From the NCBI RefSeq assembly GCF_022321485.1, contig NZ_JAKOGG010000018.1:22894-86893 (forward strand): a DNA stretch of 64,000 nucleotides, given 5' to 3'. The DNA is from Shewanella electrica. Its GTDB lineage: Bacteria; Pseudomonadota; Gammaproteobacteria; Enterobacterales; Shewanellaceae. The translations under genes were made by a program, and so were the position numbers. The stretch's first letter is position 1, and each line of letters opens with the position of its first letter. Positions 54,613 through 63,924 of this stretch are shown piece after piece. A model generated the notes under the pieces. The model made no database searches, was not told the DNA's origin, and saw only the letters and a program-made list of their open reading frames with translations.

Positions 54613-55110
54613 TTACAGTTGGCTAGCCGCCCATTTGGCGCGACTTTCGCGGCTTTCACCCAAGCCCGCTTGTTCACGGAAGGCTTTGTAGGATTCTACA
54701 TTGAGTGGCACCAGTGCGATGTCGACTTCCAACACTAATTTGCACTCTTTTTTGATGCGCCAAGCTGCCGTGTTGTATAGCTCGGTTAGCGGCAGTGAAC
54801 TCAAAAACTCTGGGTTGTACTGGGTGTAGAGCGCTTGCGTTGGATACACCACGAACGCCAAACGGCGTTTAGGCTCTTTCTTAAACATCGCTTCGATTGA
54901 GTCACAGGTGTTGAGTACTTGCATCTCGATGATGTCATCAATTTCTAGCAGTTTTTTCTCTGCCAGTTCAGGAATCGCCAATTGGCCTAACTCCCACTGT
55001 TGCAGCTCTGCTACTGAACATTTAAGTAGTTCAGCAGCTTTCTCTTCACTGAGACTCAATGACAAGCGCAGACATTGGAATTCAAACGGTGTCAGGGCGT
55101 AGTGCGCCAT
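54613..55110 (-). CDS. DUF4447 family protein with HTH-like N-terminus
   Basis: A 165-residue soluble protein. The first 45 residues ([35 protein letters not shown]-type pattern) look like a helix-turn-helix of the Cro/C1 sort. The rest contains ERLAF-like [23 protein letters not shown] and [20 protein letters not shown] assign it to DUF4447, found in Shewanella, from memory of the family; a profile search should confirm. It lies 18 bp after the SUKH gene and is probably co-transcribed. Its role may be regulatory. Confidence 0.7.
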   Translation of the reverse strand: MAHYALTPFEFQCLRLSLSLSEEKAAELLKCSVAELQQWELGQLAIPELAEKKLLEIDDIIEMQVLNTCDSIEAMFKKEPKRRLAFVVYPTQALYTQYNPEFLSSLPLTELYNTAAWRIKKECKLVLEVDIALVPLNVESYKAFREQAGLGESRESRAKWAASQL

Positions 55111-55128
55111 AGTGTTTACCTTATGTGG

Positions 55129-55533
55129 TTAGCTTGGGAGCCAGACTTCTTCAACCCATTGCCAGAATGATTCAAAGGCGTTGTCTTCATCAAGAAAGCC
55201 GTCTTGCCAAAAATAGACGATGCCTTCTTCGTTAACGCAGTAAAAATCGTCGCCGAGCTGACAGATTGGCATCAAGTGACGTGGCAAGCCAATCGACCAA
55301 GCGTAAGCCGTCACTTCAGGCAGATAAGTGTGCGAGTTTGGGTCGGCCACGGTGACGGGCTCGATGGAACCGACAATCACGTCGCTGGCATACAGCAAAT
55401 ACTCTTTCACTTCTGCCGGGATAGGCAGCAAGATCTGCTCTTCTGCTTCAACAATCTGCTCAAAACTCGGTAGCTCTAATGGCACCGGGACGGTTTCGCT
55501 CTGCTCTTGCAGCTGTTCTATCACTTCATGCAT
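55129..55533 (-). CDS. SMI1/KNR4 (SUKH) family protein
   Basis: A 134-residue acidic protein with the SUKH-1 pattern: FEQIVEAEEQILLPIPAEVKEYLLYASDVI near the N-terminus, then LPRHLMPICQLGDDFYCVNEEGIVYFWQDG with the typical cis G-D-D-F/Y-x-C turn, and a Trp-rich C-terminus FESFWQWVEEVW. SUKH proteins are often immunity proteins to toxins, but no toxin or polymorphic cassette is visible here, so a housekeeping role is more likely. It is first gene of the run leading to DUF4447 and DUF1456. Confidence 0.75.
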   Translation of the reverse strand: MHEVIEQLQEQSETVPVPLELPSFEQIVEAEEQILLPIPAEVKEYLLYASDVIVGSIEPVTVADPNSHTYLPEVTAYAWSIGLPRHLMPICQLGDDFYCVNEEGIVYFWQDGFLDEDNAFESFWQWVEEVWLPS

Positions 55534-55891
55534 GGCTTTGGCCTCAATTGGCGGTTAAGGAGCGAGAGTATAACGGCTTAAACCAAAGGCACAAGGCTTG
55601 TACGCTCAGGCGGCTTTTTTGCGCTGGGTTTCTGTGATACTGCGTGGATGCTGGTAACGACAATAAAGCGGCGACCACTTGCCGCTTTGGCGAATGACTC
55701 GGAGAACATCTGCCACCTTTTTGTCAGCAAGTTAGCTGAAAGTGGCGTGCTACAAGGGTTTTAACTGGGGTTTTGTGGTTGGCCTGATTCTTGTATGTGG
55801 CTGTTTAACGTCAGTTTTATGACTTGCTCCACGGTGAATTTCCCGTGGTTAACAGCGAGTCGCTATAGATGAGCAGCAACAAGAGGTGGCT
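55534..55891. other. Intergenic region with hairpins, no gene seen
   Basis: I find no plausible gene in these 358 bp between the divergent SUKH and orphan lipoprotein genes. There are two perfect inverted repeats: AAAGCGGC-N8-GCCGCTTT (55665-55688) and CCACGG-N8-CCGTGG (55829-55848). The second is about 45 bp before the downstream ATG and could be an operator or a 5' leader hairpin. A possible -10 TATAGA lies near 55864. Confidence 0.4.
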
Positions 55892-56593
55892 ATGTCGTAC
55901 ACTGTTTTCCGTTATGTCGCGGTATTATTGGTTGGCAGTTTAATGTTCGGTTGTAATGAGCAGGAAATCAGCCAAGAAAAGACTGAGCATGGGCGCATGC
56001 TGGATGCTGCAATGCAAGCTACCCATCCTATTAAAAGCGATACCAAAGTTGATGGCGTGAGTTTAACGCCAAGTTGGTCGTCCGAGCTTAACTTGCCAGA
56101 CTTCAACCCATTTAAGTTGCATGAGCACCGTGGCCTAAGCTTTGCCAATGTTACCTTTGATTATGTCGCTCATGCGGTGCAACAGATTTCCATGTTTACA
56201 CCAACGGATCGTATGTTGTCGCAACAAGATTATTGGTTGGACGACAGCAGTGTGAGTCCATCGCATCAAGGCGATATTTTGCCGCAACGTAATGCGTTTT
56301 CTACTAGCGCATGTTGGGATAATAGCTGCCGAGGTCAGCAAGCTGCCTATCAACAACCTAATAAATCATTTTGGGAACAACGTATCGACAGCAGTGCTAA
56401 GCTGGATCTTGCCGATAAAACCGTCAAGGACGAGAGCATTTTTGCGGGCTTGTTGCCGAAAAAGAGCAAAAGCGAAAGTTCATTCTTTGCGCCTGATACC
56501 TCATTTGATTGGCATTTCTCCCGCGATCAAATCGCCGGTATGATTGTGGTGTGTATGTCGTTATCGTTGTTAGCTTGGATCGTATTCATCTAA
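55892..56593 (+). CDS. Orphan lipoprotein with C-terminal membrane helix
   Basis: Not recognised. From ATG 55892 (AGAGG 5 nt upstream) it is 233 residues. The lipoprotein signal ends at MFGC, with Cys about residue 21 followed by Asn. A polar, probably disordered central region has two cysteines (SACWDNSCRG, near 143-150). The last 20 residues form a transmembrane helix (AGMIVVCMSLSLLAWIVFI) with almost nothing after it. Such a double anchor would span from a lipidated N-terminus to an inner-membrane C-terminus. It is monocistronic, with a long leader upstream and a strong terminator downstream. Confidence 0.65.
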   Translation: MSYTVFRYVAVLLVGSLMFGCNEQEISQEKTEHGRMLDAAMQATHPIKSDTKVDGVSLTPSWSSELNLPDFNPFKLHEHRGLSFANVTFDYVAHAVQQISMFTPTDRMLSQQDYWLDDSSVSPSHQGDILPQRNAFSTSACWDNSCRGQQAAYQQPNKSFWEQRIDSSAKLDLADKTVKDESIFAGLLPKKSKSESSFFAPDTSFDWHFSRDQIAGMIVVCMSLSLLAWIVFI

Positions 56594-56631
56594 TAGCAGC
56601 TTACCGAGCAACGGGATATTCAGTCGATATG

Positions 56632-56659
56632 AAAAAGGCGCCTTGATGGCGCCTTTTTT
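56632..56659. terminator. Bidirectional terminator, orphan lipoprotein / M13 peptidase
   Basis: AAAAAGGCGCC-TTGAT-GGCGCCTTTTTT is symmetrical and serves both convergent genes. Confidence 0.92.
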
Positions 56660-56672
56660 AATTGCGGAATGT

Positions 56673-58763
56673 TTACCAGATTTTCACGCGTTTTGCTGGT
56701 TCAACATACATCTTGTCGCCAGCTTTCACATCATAAGTGCTGTAGAACTCAGGCATGTTTTCCAGAGAACCAATCGCACGGAACTGTGCTGGTGAGTGTG
56801 GGTCAGTCGCTACGCGGTTACGCATTGCTTGCTCTTTGACTTTCGCACGCCAGATTTGCGCGAAGCCTAAGAAGAAGCGTTCATCGCCAGTCAAACCATC
56901 AATCACCGGTGCTTCTTTGCCGTTCAGAGACATTTTGTATGCCTTGTAAGCGATAGTCACACCAGATAAATCACCAATGTTTTCGCCTAAGGTCAGCTCG
57001 CCGTTAACGTGCAGATCTGGGTATACATAGAAGTTGTTGTATTGCTCAACCAAGGCTTTGGTTTTTTCTTGGAAGGCTTTCAGATCCGACTCGGTCCACC
57101 AGTCACGCATGTTGCCGTCACCGTCGTACTTAGCGCCTTGGTCATCAAAACCGTGACCCATTTCGTGACCGATTACCGCACCGATACCGCCGTAGTTCAC
57201 TGCATCATCTGCCGCCATGTTGAAGAACGGTGGTTGCAGAATCGCGGCTGGGAACACGATTTCGTTCATGGTTGGGTTGTAATAGGCGTTGACGGTTTGC
57301 GGGGTCATGTGCCATTCATCACGGTCGATTGGCGCACCCAATTTAGCCAGTGATTTTTCATGTTCAACAATACCAGCGCGCATTTCATTACCGACCAGGT
57401 CATCAGCAGAGATAGTCAGCTTGCTGTAGTCTTCCCATTTGTTCGGATAACCGATCTTCGGATTAAATTTCGCCAGTTTTTCTTTAGCGGCGGCTTTAGT
57501 CGTCGTTGTCATCCAATCCAAGCCATCTACGCTGTTGCTATAGGCTTGACGCAGGTTTTCTACCAGATGTTCCATGCGTGATTTGGCTTCAGGGCTGAAG
57601 TGGCGTTTCACGTACACTTTACCAACGATTTCGCCCAACAGACCGCTGACTTTATCCACACCGCGTTTCCAGCGAGGTTGTTGTTCTTCTTGGCCGTTCA
57701 AGGTGCGGGCGAAGAAATCAAAGTTTTCTTCGTCAAATGCGCTGCCCAGATCGCCTGCGTAGTTGCTCAGCAGGTGCCAACGCAGATAGGTTTTCCAAGT
57801 GGCAATGTCAGTATCTTTCACCAATTTACCCAGTCCAGTAACAAAGCTAGGTTGGTTGATGATGATGTCCGTCGCTTGACCTGCACCGATGGCGCTCAGA
57901 TACAGGTTCCAGTTAATTTCTGGTGCCAACTCTTTTAGGTTGCTGACTTCATATTTGTTATAGGTTTTGGTGCTGTCACGGCTAGCGACCACATCCCAGT
58001 GCGCTTCGGCAATGGCGGTTTCTAGCTTCATGATCGCTTCTGCGCTTTTACGTGGTTTTTCCCAACCCGCCAGTTTGAACATCTTGGTCATATGTTCAAC
58101 AAACGCGGTACGAATGTTGACGAAGCGTTCAGCGTCATTGAAGTAGTAATCGCGCTCTGGCAGGCTCAGACCATATTGCCAAATTTGGCTGACGTAACGG
58201 GTGGAGTCTTTGCTGTCGATATCCACGAAGAAGGCAATAGGAGTACCGCCACCAACGGCTTGCTCGGCACCAAAGTATTTCACCAAGTCATCGGTGTTTT
58301 GAATCGCATCAATTTTTGCCAAGGATGGCGCTAATGGGGTAATGCCGAGTTTATCTAAAGTGGCAGTATCCATGTATGCACGATACAGATCCGCCACTTT
58401 TTGCTCGTCAGAACCGGCTTGCAGATCTTTTTTGGCGGCGACTTCTTCGATGATCGCTTTGATATCGTTCTTAGCATTTTCACGCAAATCGTAGAAGGCA
58501 CCTACTGAGGTACGGTCTGCTGGGATTTCAGTGCTTTTCAGCCAACCACCGTTTACATAAGTATAAAAGTCGTCTTGAGGACGGACACTTTTGTCGAAGT
58601 TGTTAAAATCGATACCTGAGCTGAGTGCTTGTTTAACGGCAGTCGCTGCTGGGGTTGTTTGGCTTGCTGGTGCTGATGTGTTGGTAACATCTGTTTTGTC
58701 ACCACAGGCAGCCAAGCCTGCGATCATGGAGGCACACAGGCCGCCAATCAGTAACTTTTTCAT
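56673..58763 (-). CDS. pepO: M13 family metallopeptidase lipoprotein, PepO-like
   Basis: Zinc endopeptidase of the neprilysin (M13) family, 696 residues from ATG 58763 (AAGGA upstream). A lipoprotein signal MKKLLIGG...LAAC (about C22, followed by Gly) precedes a Thr/Ala linker. The N-terminal lobe has FYTYVNGGWLK. The catalytic lobe has NAYYNPTMNEIVFPAAILQP, VIGHEMGHGFDDQG (HExxH near residue 533) and GENIGDLSG with the third zinc ligand Glu and Asp. The in-frame extension to 58925 is not supported. It should digest peptides in the periplasm from an outer-membrane anchor. Confidence 0.92.
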   Translation of the reverse strand: MKKLLIGGLCASMIAGLAACGDKTDVTNTSAPASQTTPAATAVKQALSSGIDFNNFDKSVRPQDDFYTYVNGGWLKSTEIPADRTSVGAFYDLRENAKNDIKAIIEEVAAKKDLQAGSDEQKVADLYRAYMDTATLDKLGITPLAPSLAKIDAIQNTDDLVKYFGAEQAVGGGTPIAFFVDIDSKDSTRYVSQIWQYGLSLPERDYYFNDAERFVNIRTAFVEHMTKMFKLAGWEKPRKSAEAIMKLETAIAEAHWDVVASRDSTKTYNKYEVSNLKELAPEINWNLYLSAIGAGQATDIIINQPSFVTGLGKLVKDTDIATWKTYLRWHLLSNYAGDLGSAFDEENFDFFARTLNGQEEQQPRWKRGVDKVSGLLGEIVGKVYVKRHFSPEAKSRMEHLVENLRQAYSNSVDGLDWMTTTTKAAAKEKLAKFNPKIGYPNKWEDYSKLTISADDLVGNEMRAGIVEHEKSLAKLGAPIDRDEWHMTPQTVNAYYNPTMNEIVFPAAILQPPFFNMAADDAVNYGGIGAVIGHEMGHGFDDQGAKYDGDGNMRDWWTESDLKAFQEKTKALVEQYNNFYVYPDLHVNGELTLGENIGDLSGVTIAYKAYKMSLNGKEAPVIDGLTGDERFFLGFAQIWRAKVKEQAMRNRVATDPHSPAQFRAIGSLENMPEFYSTYDVKAGDKMYVEPAKRVKIW

Positions 58764-58988
58764 ATGGAGTCCTTGTTCGCTTTGCTCAATGTTGGCTGGC
58801 AAAGTACTTATGTGACGGTATAGCAATGGCCTAAGTTGGCGGTATTGCAGACCGAACATGTTAAGTGGCTGGCGGTTTGCTCTCAAGTCTTTAACATTGC
58901 CAAATGTGTCACGAGTTGTAAGCAAGTTTGTTCCGTCAGCGTCTTTAGCGGATAATAGCCGCTTTGCTGCTGTAATCGAGTACGGAAA

Positions 58989-59681
58989 TTGAGGCTAGAC
59001 AAATTTATCTGTGAGTCGACAGGCTTGACTCGCGCCCTTGCCAAACGGGTGTTGAAACAAGGTGAAATCACCGTAGATGGTGAGGTGGTGAAAGATGCCA
59101 GTTTGAAGGTATCGCCAGCGATGGTTATCTGTTTAGAAGGTGAACCACTCAGCTTGATTGGTATCCGTTACATCATGATGCACAAACCCGTTGATACCTT
59201 GTGTTCCAACGTCGATGAAGTGTATCCCAGTGTGTTGACCTTGCTGGATGAGCCGTTGTTAGATCGACTGCACTTTGCCGGACGGTTAGATGCCGACACC
59301 ACAGGTTTGTTGTTGATCACCGACGACGGTCAATGGTCGCATAAAGTCACCTCTCCTAAGCGTGAATGCGGTAAACGTTATCGCATCTGGTTAGCCGAGC
59401 CGCTGGTGGCCGATGCCGAACAGCAACTGCAACACGGCTTGGAACTGCGCGGCGAAAGTGAACTGACGCGACCGGCACAACTGCAGCGCATCAGTGACAC
59501 CGAAGTATTGCTAACGATTACTGAAGGTAAGTATCACCAAGTAAAAAGGATGTTTGCCGCGCTGGGCAACAAAGTGATTGGGCTGCACCGTGAAGCGATT
59601 GGTGCGATTGAGCTAGATGCGGCACTGACGGAAGGTGAGTGGCGTTATTTAACCGACGCCGAGATTGCTAGCGTCGGTTAA
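58989..59681 (+). CDS. rsuA: 16S rRNA pseudouridine(516) synthase
   Basis: Isomerises U516 of 16S rRNA to pseudouridine. It has 230 residues. The N-terminal S4 RNA-binding domain is RLDKFICESTGLTRALAKRVLKQGEITVDG-like (about 2-45). The catalytic motif is FAGRLDADTTGLLLITDDG (catalytic Asp near 100), and KRYRIWL and EGKYHQVKRMFAALGN follow. The start codon is TTG (58989), since the typical MRLDKF start aligns there; the ribosome binding site is weak. It is convergent with the DUF4097 gene. Confidence 0.93.
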   Translation: MRLDKFICESTGLTRALAKRVLKQGEITVDGEVVKDASLKVSPAMVICLEGEPLSLIGIRYIMMHKPVDTLCSNVDEVYPSVLTLLDEPLLDRLHFAGRLDADTTGLLLITDDGQWSHKVTSPKRECGKRYRIWLAEPLVADAEQQLQHGLELRGESELTRPAQLQRISDTEVLLTITEGKYHQVKRMFAALGNKVIGLHREAIGAIELDAALTEGEWRYLTDAEIASVG

Positions 59682-59693
59682 ACAGCTAAGCGG

Positions 59694-60635
59694 TTATTGT
59701 TTGGCTAACTCAATGTCACCGCTGATGGTATTGATCTCAATACTGGCGGTGGCAGCGCCAGTTTGGAACGACAAGCTTTCGCTGTGGGTATATTTGGCTT
59801 TGACGGGCTTGTCACCAGTGAGCTTGTTGTCAATGTCGCCGCTTGGACCACCGTTGATATCAAACTCGGCATCGGGCAGTTGGCTGAAAGTTAACTCAAT
59901 ATCACCACTGACACTGTTAAGCTCGGCTTTTTTGGTGATGGTGTTGAGTTTGACTTTAACATCACCGCTGACCGCATTGAGGTTAAGTTGCTCGACGCGT
60001 TGCAGTTGTAACTTCACTTTACCTGACACAATGTCGGTATACACTTCACTGGCTTGGCTGTCGGCCGTCAAATCACCACTGACCAAACTGTAATGAGCAG
60101 TGCCACTACTTTGTTGATCTTTGATATCGCCTGACACGGTTTCTAGCGTCAACTTGCCACTGAGATCTTTCGCTGTGATGTTGCCAGATACGGTGCGCAA
60201 GTTGATGTCGCCGTTCAGTTTGATCAGGGTCAACTCGCCACTCACGTTATTGCCGTCAACGCTGCCGTCTAGGTCACTCAGTTTAAAGTCGGTAGAGACG
60301 CCCGCCAGCTTCAAGCTGGTGTTTTTGGGCAACATAATCTTCAATACTGAACCGTCATTATTGTTGCCGGAATACTGGCGCGGCAGTTTGTCCTCAATAA
60401 CAAATTTGCCGCCTTGTTGTTCGAACACCAATCCATCGCTCTTTTCATCCAAGGTGCCACTAATCGACACTTCGGCTTTATCCCAGCTTTGAATGGTGAC
60501 ATTGCCGCGTTGTACTCGCAGGTCGATTTTTTCACCGGCGGCCAAGGGGGCTTGTTTGTCGACCTTGTCAGCGGCGAAAGCGAAAGTGCTGACACTGGCA
60601 GCAAAGGCAAAGACTAAGGTTGATTGCCATTTCAT
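59694..60635 (-). CDS. Secreted DUF4097 beta-repeat protein
   Basis: A 313-residue exported protein with a signal peptide ending FAFAA and a DUF4097 beta-solenoid. About ten turns carry an S-G-D/N/E or N-G-D motif (VSGELTLIKLNGDI, VSGNIT, LSGKLT, VSGDIK, VSGDLT, VSGKVK, VSGDVK, VSGDIE and TISGDIE at the end). ATG 60635 has AAGGA upstream and overlaps the anti-sigma stop (ATGA), so it is coupled to that gene. The in-frame extension to 60857 lies inside the anti-sigma gene and is rejected. It is likely the periplasmic output or sensor of the ECF pair. Confidence 0.85.
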   Translation of the reverse strand: MKWQSTLVFAFAASVSTFAFAADKVDKQAPLAAGEKIDLRVQRGNVTIQSWDKAEVSISGTLDEKSDGLVFEQQGGKFVIEDKLPRQYSGNNNDGSVLKIMLPKNTSLKLAGVSTDFKLSDLDGSVDGNNVSGELTLIKLNGDINLRTVSGNITAKDLSGKLTLETVSGDIKDQQSSGTAHYSLVSGDLTADSQASEVYTDIVSGKVKLQLQRVEQLNLNAVSGDVKVKLNTITKKAELNSVSGDIELTFSQLPDAEFDINGGPSGDIDNKLTGDKPVKAKYTHSESLSFQTGAATASIEINTISGDIELAKQ

Positions 60636-61135
60636 ATGCGGATTCCTTGTGTTGGATTGTTGGCAGGGACCGGCAGTTGCTGTCCTTGCGTGAGTAATTC
60701 TATTTGACGTTTTTGGCTCCACAGCCATAGTTGCCACAGTTGTTGATTCTGTGGGTCTTGCTGCAACGCGTGATAAATCTTGTCCGATGCTTGCTGTAAT
60801 TCGCTCACCCCTTGGTTGATAGGCGTGGTGAGGCTGGCGGGCTGCCATTGTACCCACTGGCTTTTTTGTTCCAGTTGCGCGATCTGCTGCTGATGCTGTT
60901 GCTGTAATTCAGCCAACATTGCTAACAATTCAGGGTTGGGGCGTTGCTGTGGTTGCCACAGCGTATAACTTAAGGCTCCAACCACCACCAACACGCCTGC
61001 TGCCAACAGCTGTCGCATCGGCCGCGGTTTACTCGCAGCGGTTAAACGCTGCTCTATTTGTGGCCACAAGTCGCGTTCTGGCGCAATGGCCTTGGGGGCG
61101 AGTTCTAGTAACTGTTCAAGTGACGGCTTACTCAT
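60632..61135 (-). CDS. Putative anti-sigma factor, single-pass membrane protein
   Basis: A 167-residue protein with a short cytoplasmic N-terminus (APERDLWPQIEQRL, a motif common in ECF anti-sigma proteins), one membrane helix (about 42-58) and a Gln-rich periplasmic coiled coil (about 70-100 and 110-150). There is no HxxxCxxC zinc motif. Overlaps of 4 bp on both sides (with the sigma gene upstream and DUF4097 downstream) point to a coupled three-gene operon. The call rests on position and the LWPQIE motif more than on overall similarity. Confidence 0.75.
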   Translation of the reverse strand: MSKPSLEQLLELAPKAIAPERDLWPQIEQRLTAASKPRPMRQLLAAGVLVVVGALSYTLWQPQQRPNPELLAMLAELQQQHQQQIAQLEQKSQWVQWQPASLTTPINQGVSELQQASDKIYHALQQDPQNQQLWQLWLWSQKRQIELLTQGQQLPVPANNPTQGIRI

Positions 61136-61680
61136 GACAACATCTCCTGCAGTAAGGCTTTGGCGCGGTGATATTGGGCTTTACTGGTGCCTCTGGTGAT
61201 CTGCATCAGTTGGGCTATTTCCTCGTGGCTATAACCTTCCAGTGCAAATAACACAAATACCACGCGGGCGCGCTCAGGTAGGCGCAGTATGTATTTATCT
61301 AATTGCATGCCATTGGGCAGCGGTGTCGATGGTTCACTTATCTCATGGAACTCAGTGCTGCTTTCGGGGAGAAACCGTGCCCAAAAGCTTCGATGTTTCT
61401 GCAGTGACGCCAACGCTTGATTGACCGACAAACGATGCAACCACGTGGCAAATTGGCTTTCGCCGCGAAACAGATCCAATTTCTGCCATGCCCTGACAAA
61501 ACAATCTTGTGTCATCTCCTCCGCCAACGGTACTTGCCCAGCGAGACGCAAACAGAGTGCGTAAACCTGCTGATGATGGCGGTGATACAAGCACTCAAAT
61601 GCTTGGGTATCGCCGTTGCGCGCTTGGTTAATCCATCGCGTTTCGTCATCAATTGTGTTGCTGGTTGCGGCTAAGTTCAC
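61132..61680 (-). CDS. ECF-family RNA polymerase sigma factor
   Basis: A 182-residue group IV sigma factor. Region 2 (about 25-95) contains FECLYHRHHQQVYALCLRLAG, EEMTQDCFVRAWQKLDLF and FATWLHRLSVNQAL. Region 4 (about 125-180) contains LPERARVVFVLFALEGYSHEEIAQLM and GTSKAQYHRAKALLQ. The start is GTG 61680 with AGGGAA upstream. It is first gene of the sigma/anti-sigma/DUF4097 operon and divergent from the chemoreceptor. It probably answers an envelope signal. Confidence 0.92.
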   Translation of the reverse strand: MNLAATSNTIDDETRWINQARNGDTQAFECLYHRHHQQVYALCLRLAGQVPLAEEMTQDCFVRAWQKLDLFRGESQFATWLHRLSVNQALASLQKHRSFWARFLPESSTEFHEISEPSTPLPNGMQLDKYILRLPERARVVFVLFALEGYSHEEIAQLMQITRGTSKAQYHRAKALLQEMLS

Positions 61681-61900
61681 TGGCTTCCCTGTAGGGTGAT
61701 GGTGAATGACATTTGTTAATTAGATACTGGTCGTCATGCAAAAGGTTGGAATGACAAAGCATTATTTTTACTCGCCGTCATTGTTGCAGCTACATGAGTA
61801 TATTCAAAGCACCGCTAGCCTGTTGTTTGAGTTCGCAAAAATGGCATGGCTCAACTATGGTTTTATCAGACGTTTTGGTCTTCTTGTTAGGATATTCGCC

Positions 61901-63763
61901 ATGTTAATTCGGCATAAACTGATCTTGAGTGCGGTAGTGTCCATCGGTGCGTTAGTGGCCATGTTTGCGCTTAAAGAATACTCGGCAATGGTGCAGTCCG
62001 AGTTATCGCAAAGTTCAGCATTAGTGCAGCAGGTCGACAACCATGTGTTGCAGCTGCGCAAGCAGGAAAAGGACTTCTTTGCTCGGCGCGATATGCAGTA
62101 TGTCGATAAACATCGGGAAGTTTATCAATCGATTGCACCACTCATGCAACAGCTAGTGACGTTGTTTCATCAATATGACCTTCCTACGGCTGAGGTTGAT
62201 ACCCTCCAGAATGAATTAGCGCGTTATTATCGCCAGTTTTCCGAGGTCGCTGAGTTACAGCAGCAGATTGGCTTAACGCCAACAACGGGACTGTATGGTG
62301 ACTTACGTTCCGCCGTACACCAAGTTGAAACCTTGCTCGATAAACATCAAAGTGATGCGTTATTGGTAAAAATGCTGCAACTGCGCCGCAATGAGAAAGA
62401 CTTCATGCTGCGCCGTGACGCCAAATATGTTGAAACTTTCAAAGGTAACTTTGACCAATTTATCGCGCAGCTTAACGCAAGTGAGTTAGACACTGCGGTT
62501 CGGGCGGAGATTGAGCCACTGATCCAAAGCTATAAGAGTGCATTCTTGAAATTGGTCGATGCTGAGACTGTCTTAGGCTTAGACGAGCATTCCGGCAAAA
62601 TGGATGTGCTACGTGCGGTGATTGCTAGCACTGAACAATCGACCGAACAACTGTTGCAACAAGCCGAAGCGCGTATCGCTGCTGAGCAGCAAGCCACCTT
62701 CAAGTGGGGTCTTATCCTGTTTGCCATCATAACCGTGGCAATGTTGTGGGGCACGGTGCTGACGATCTTGAGCATCATCCGCCCAGTGAACAGCATCACC
62801 AGTGCTATCGCTAAAATTGAACACAGCAAAGATTTATCGCTGCGCTGCGAAGTGCGTAGTAATGATGAACTTGGCGAGATCAGCCGTCACTTTAACAATA
62901 TGGTCGGCAGTTTTCAGCAGGTGATCCAGCAGGTGTTAGGCTCGGTCGATACCATTAAAGATGCGTGTAACCAGTTATCAGATAACTCCAAGCTGGCGTC
63001 GTCAGGCGTGACGCAGCAGTTGACCGAAACGGACATGGTTGCCACCGCTATCACTGAAATGGGCTCTACTGTCGAAGAGATTGCACGCAACACCGAACAA
63101 GCGGCGAGTCGCGCGTCCTTGAGTCATCAAAATGCTTTGCTAGGGCAACAAGGGGTAGAGCAAAGTATTGCGCAGATCCAAGCCTTGGCGGCCCAGTTGA
63201 ATGATTCGGCCAAAATCGTCAGTGAGCTGGAGCAAGACAGCCAAACCATTGGCAGTGTGCTTGAGGTGATCCGCGGTATTGCCGAACAAACCAATCTACT
63301 GGCGTTGAATGCGGCCATTGAGGCTGCTCGTGCGGGCGACCTTGGCCGTGGTTTTGCGGTGGTGGCTGATGAGGTGCGTAATCTGGCGATGCGCACCCAG
63401 GAATCAACCGAAGAGATCGCCGGAATCATTCAAACACTGCAAAACCGTACTGGCACCATAGTCAAAACTATGCGCCAGAGCCAACATCAAGGCACTGAGA
63501 GCGCTGAACAGTCCGCCAAGGCGGGCAGTTTGTTAGGGGAAATTACCGGCGATATCACCGAGATCATGGACATGAATACACAGATTGCCGCAGCGGTTGA
63601 GCAGCAAAGCACAGTAGCGGCTGAGATTAACCGTAACGTGGTGGCGATTCGTGACATTGCAGAAGCGTCGGCACAAGCCGCGAATGATAACGCCAAAGCA
63701 TCAGAGCAGGTGCGCCAGCTAGCTAACGGCTTGCACCAGTCGGTGAGCCAATTTAGCACGTAG
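61901..63763 (+). CDS. Methyl-accepting chemotaxis protein with HBM sensor domain
   Basis: Transmembrane chemoreceptor of 620 residues. A first membrane helix (about 5-25), a periplasmic helical-bimodular (HBM) ligand domain (about 30-265), a second helix (about 270-290), HAMP (about 292-345) and the MCP signalling domain follow. The conserved hairpin tip reads [21 protein letters not shown] near 470. In the HBM domain the paired motif [17 protein letters not shown] and [17 protein letters not shown] marks its two modules. I chose ATG 61901 (AGGA 8 nt upstream); an in-frame ATG at 61736 would add 55 residues with no support. HBM receptors often sense organic acids. Confidence 0.9.
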   Translation: MLIRHKLILSAVVSIGALVAMFALKEYSAMVQSELSQSSALVQQVDNHVLQLRKQEKDFFARRDMQYVDKHREVYQSIAPLMQQLVTLFHQYDLPTAEVDTLQNELARYYRQFSEVAELQQQIGLTPTTGLYGDLRSAVHQVETLLDKHQSDALLVKMLQLRRNEKDFMLRRDAKYVETFKGNFDQFIAQLNASELDTAVRAEIEPLIQSYKSAFLKLVDAETVLGLDEHSGKMDVLRAVIASTEQSTEQLLQQAEARIAAEQQATFKWGLILFAIITVAMLWGTVLTILSIIRPVNSITSAIAKIEHSKDLSLRCEVRSNDELGEISRHFNNMVGSFQQVIQQVLGSVDTIKDACNQLSDNSKLASSGVTQQLTETDMVATAITEMGSTVEEIARNTEQAASRASLSHQNALLGQQGVEQSIAQIQALAAQLNDSAKIVSELEQDSQTIGSVLEVIRGIAEQTNLLALNAAIEAARAGDLGRGFAVVADEVRNLAMRTQESTEEIAGIIQTLQNRTGTIVKTMRQSQHQGTESAEQSAKAGSLLGEITGDITEIMDMNTQIAAAVEQQSTVAAEINRNVVAIRDIAEASAQAANDNAKASEQVRQLANGLHQSVSQFST

Positions 63764-63787
63764 TGGTCTTAGCTGGATATGACGACC

Positions 63788-63820
63788 AGAAGCCTCGTTG
63801 ATACGGGGTTTCTGCTTTTT
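63788..63820 (+). terminator. Terminator after the chemoreceptor gene
   Basis: A 10-bp stem, AGAAGCCTCG-TTGATA-CGGGGTTTCT with two to three G-T pairs, is followed by GCTTTTT. Confidence 0.75.
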
Positions 63821-63892
63821 AGGTAGATAGATTTGCGTAAGGTCGGATTTAATATTGGCGTTGTAGAGCAGCCAATTGCGGATTTCAGATAC

Positions 63893-63918
63893 AAAAAAAC
63901 CTCGTATAAACGAGGTTT
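63893..63918 (-). terminator. Terminator of the tRNA-Leu gene
   Basis: The minus-strand stem AAACCTCG-TTTATA-CGAGGTTT is followed by TTTTG, just downstream of the tRNA. Confidence 0.88.
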
Positions 63919-63924
63919 CTAAGT

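Noticed and set aside
55129-55533. SUKH gene as immunity gene of a toxin system
   Set aside because: No toxin, secretion or polymorphic cassette is nearby, and the neighbours are small conserved genes on the same strand.
58764-58925. N-terminal extension of the M13 peptidase
   Set aside because: It would bury the lipoprotein signal after 54 residues. ATG 58763 has its own AAGGA.
61736-61900. A 55-residue extension of the chemoreceptor
   Set aside because: The segment has no domain, precedes the first membrane helix with no clear ribosome binding site, and occupies the divergent promoter region. ATG 61901 has a good AGGA.
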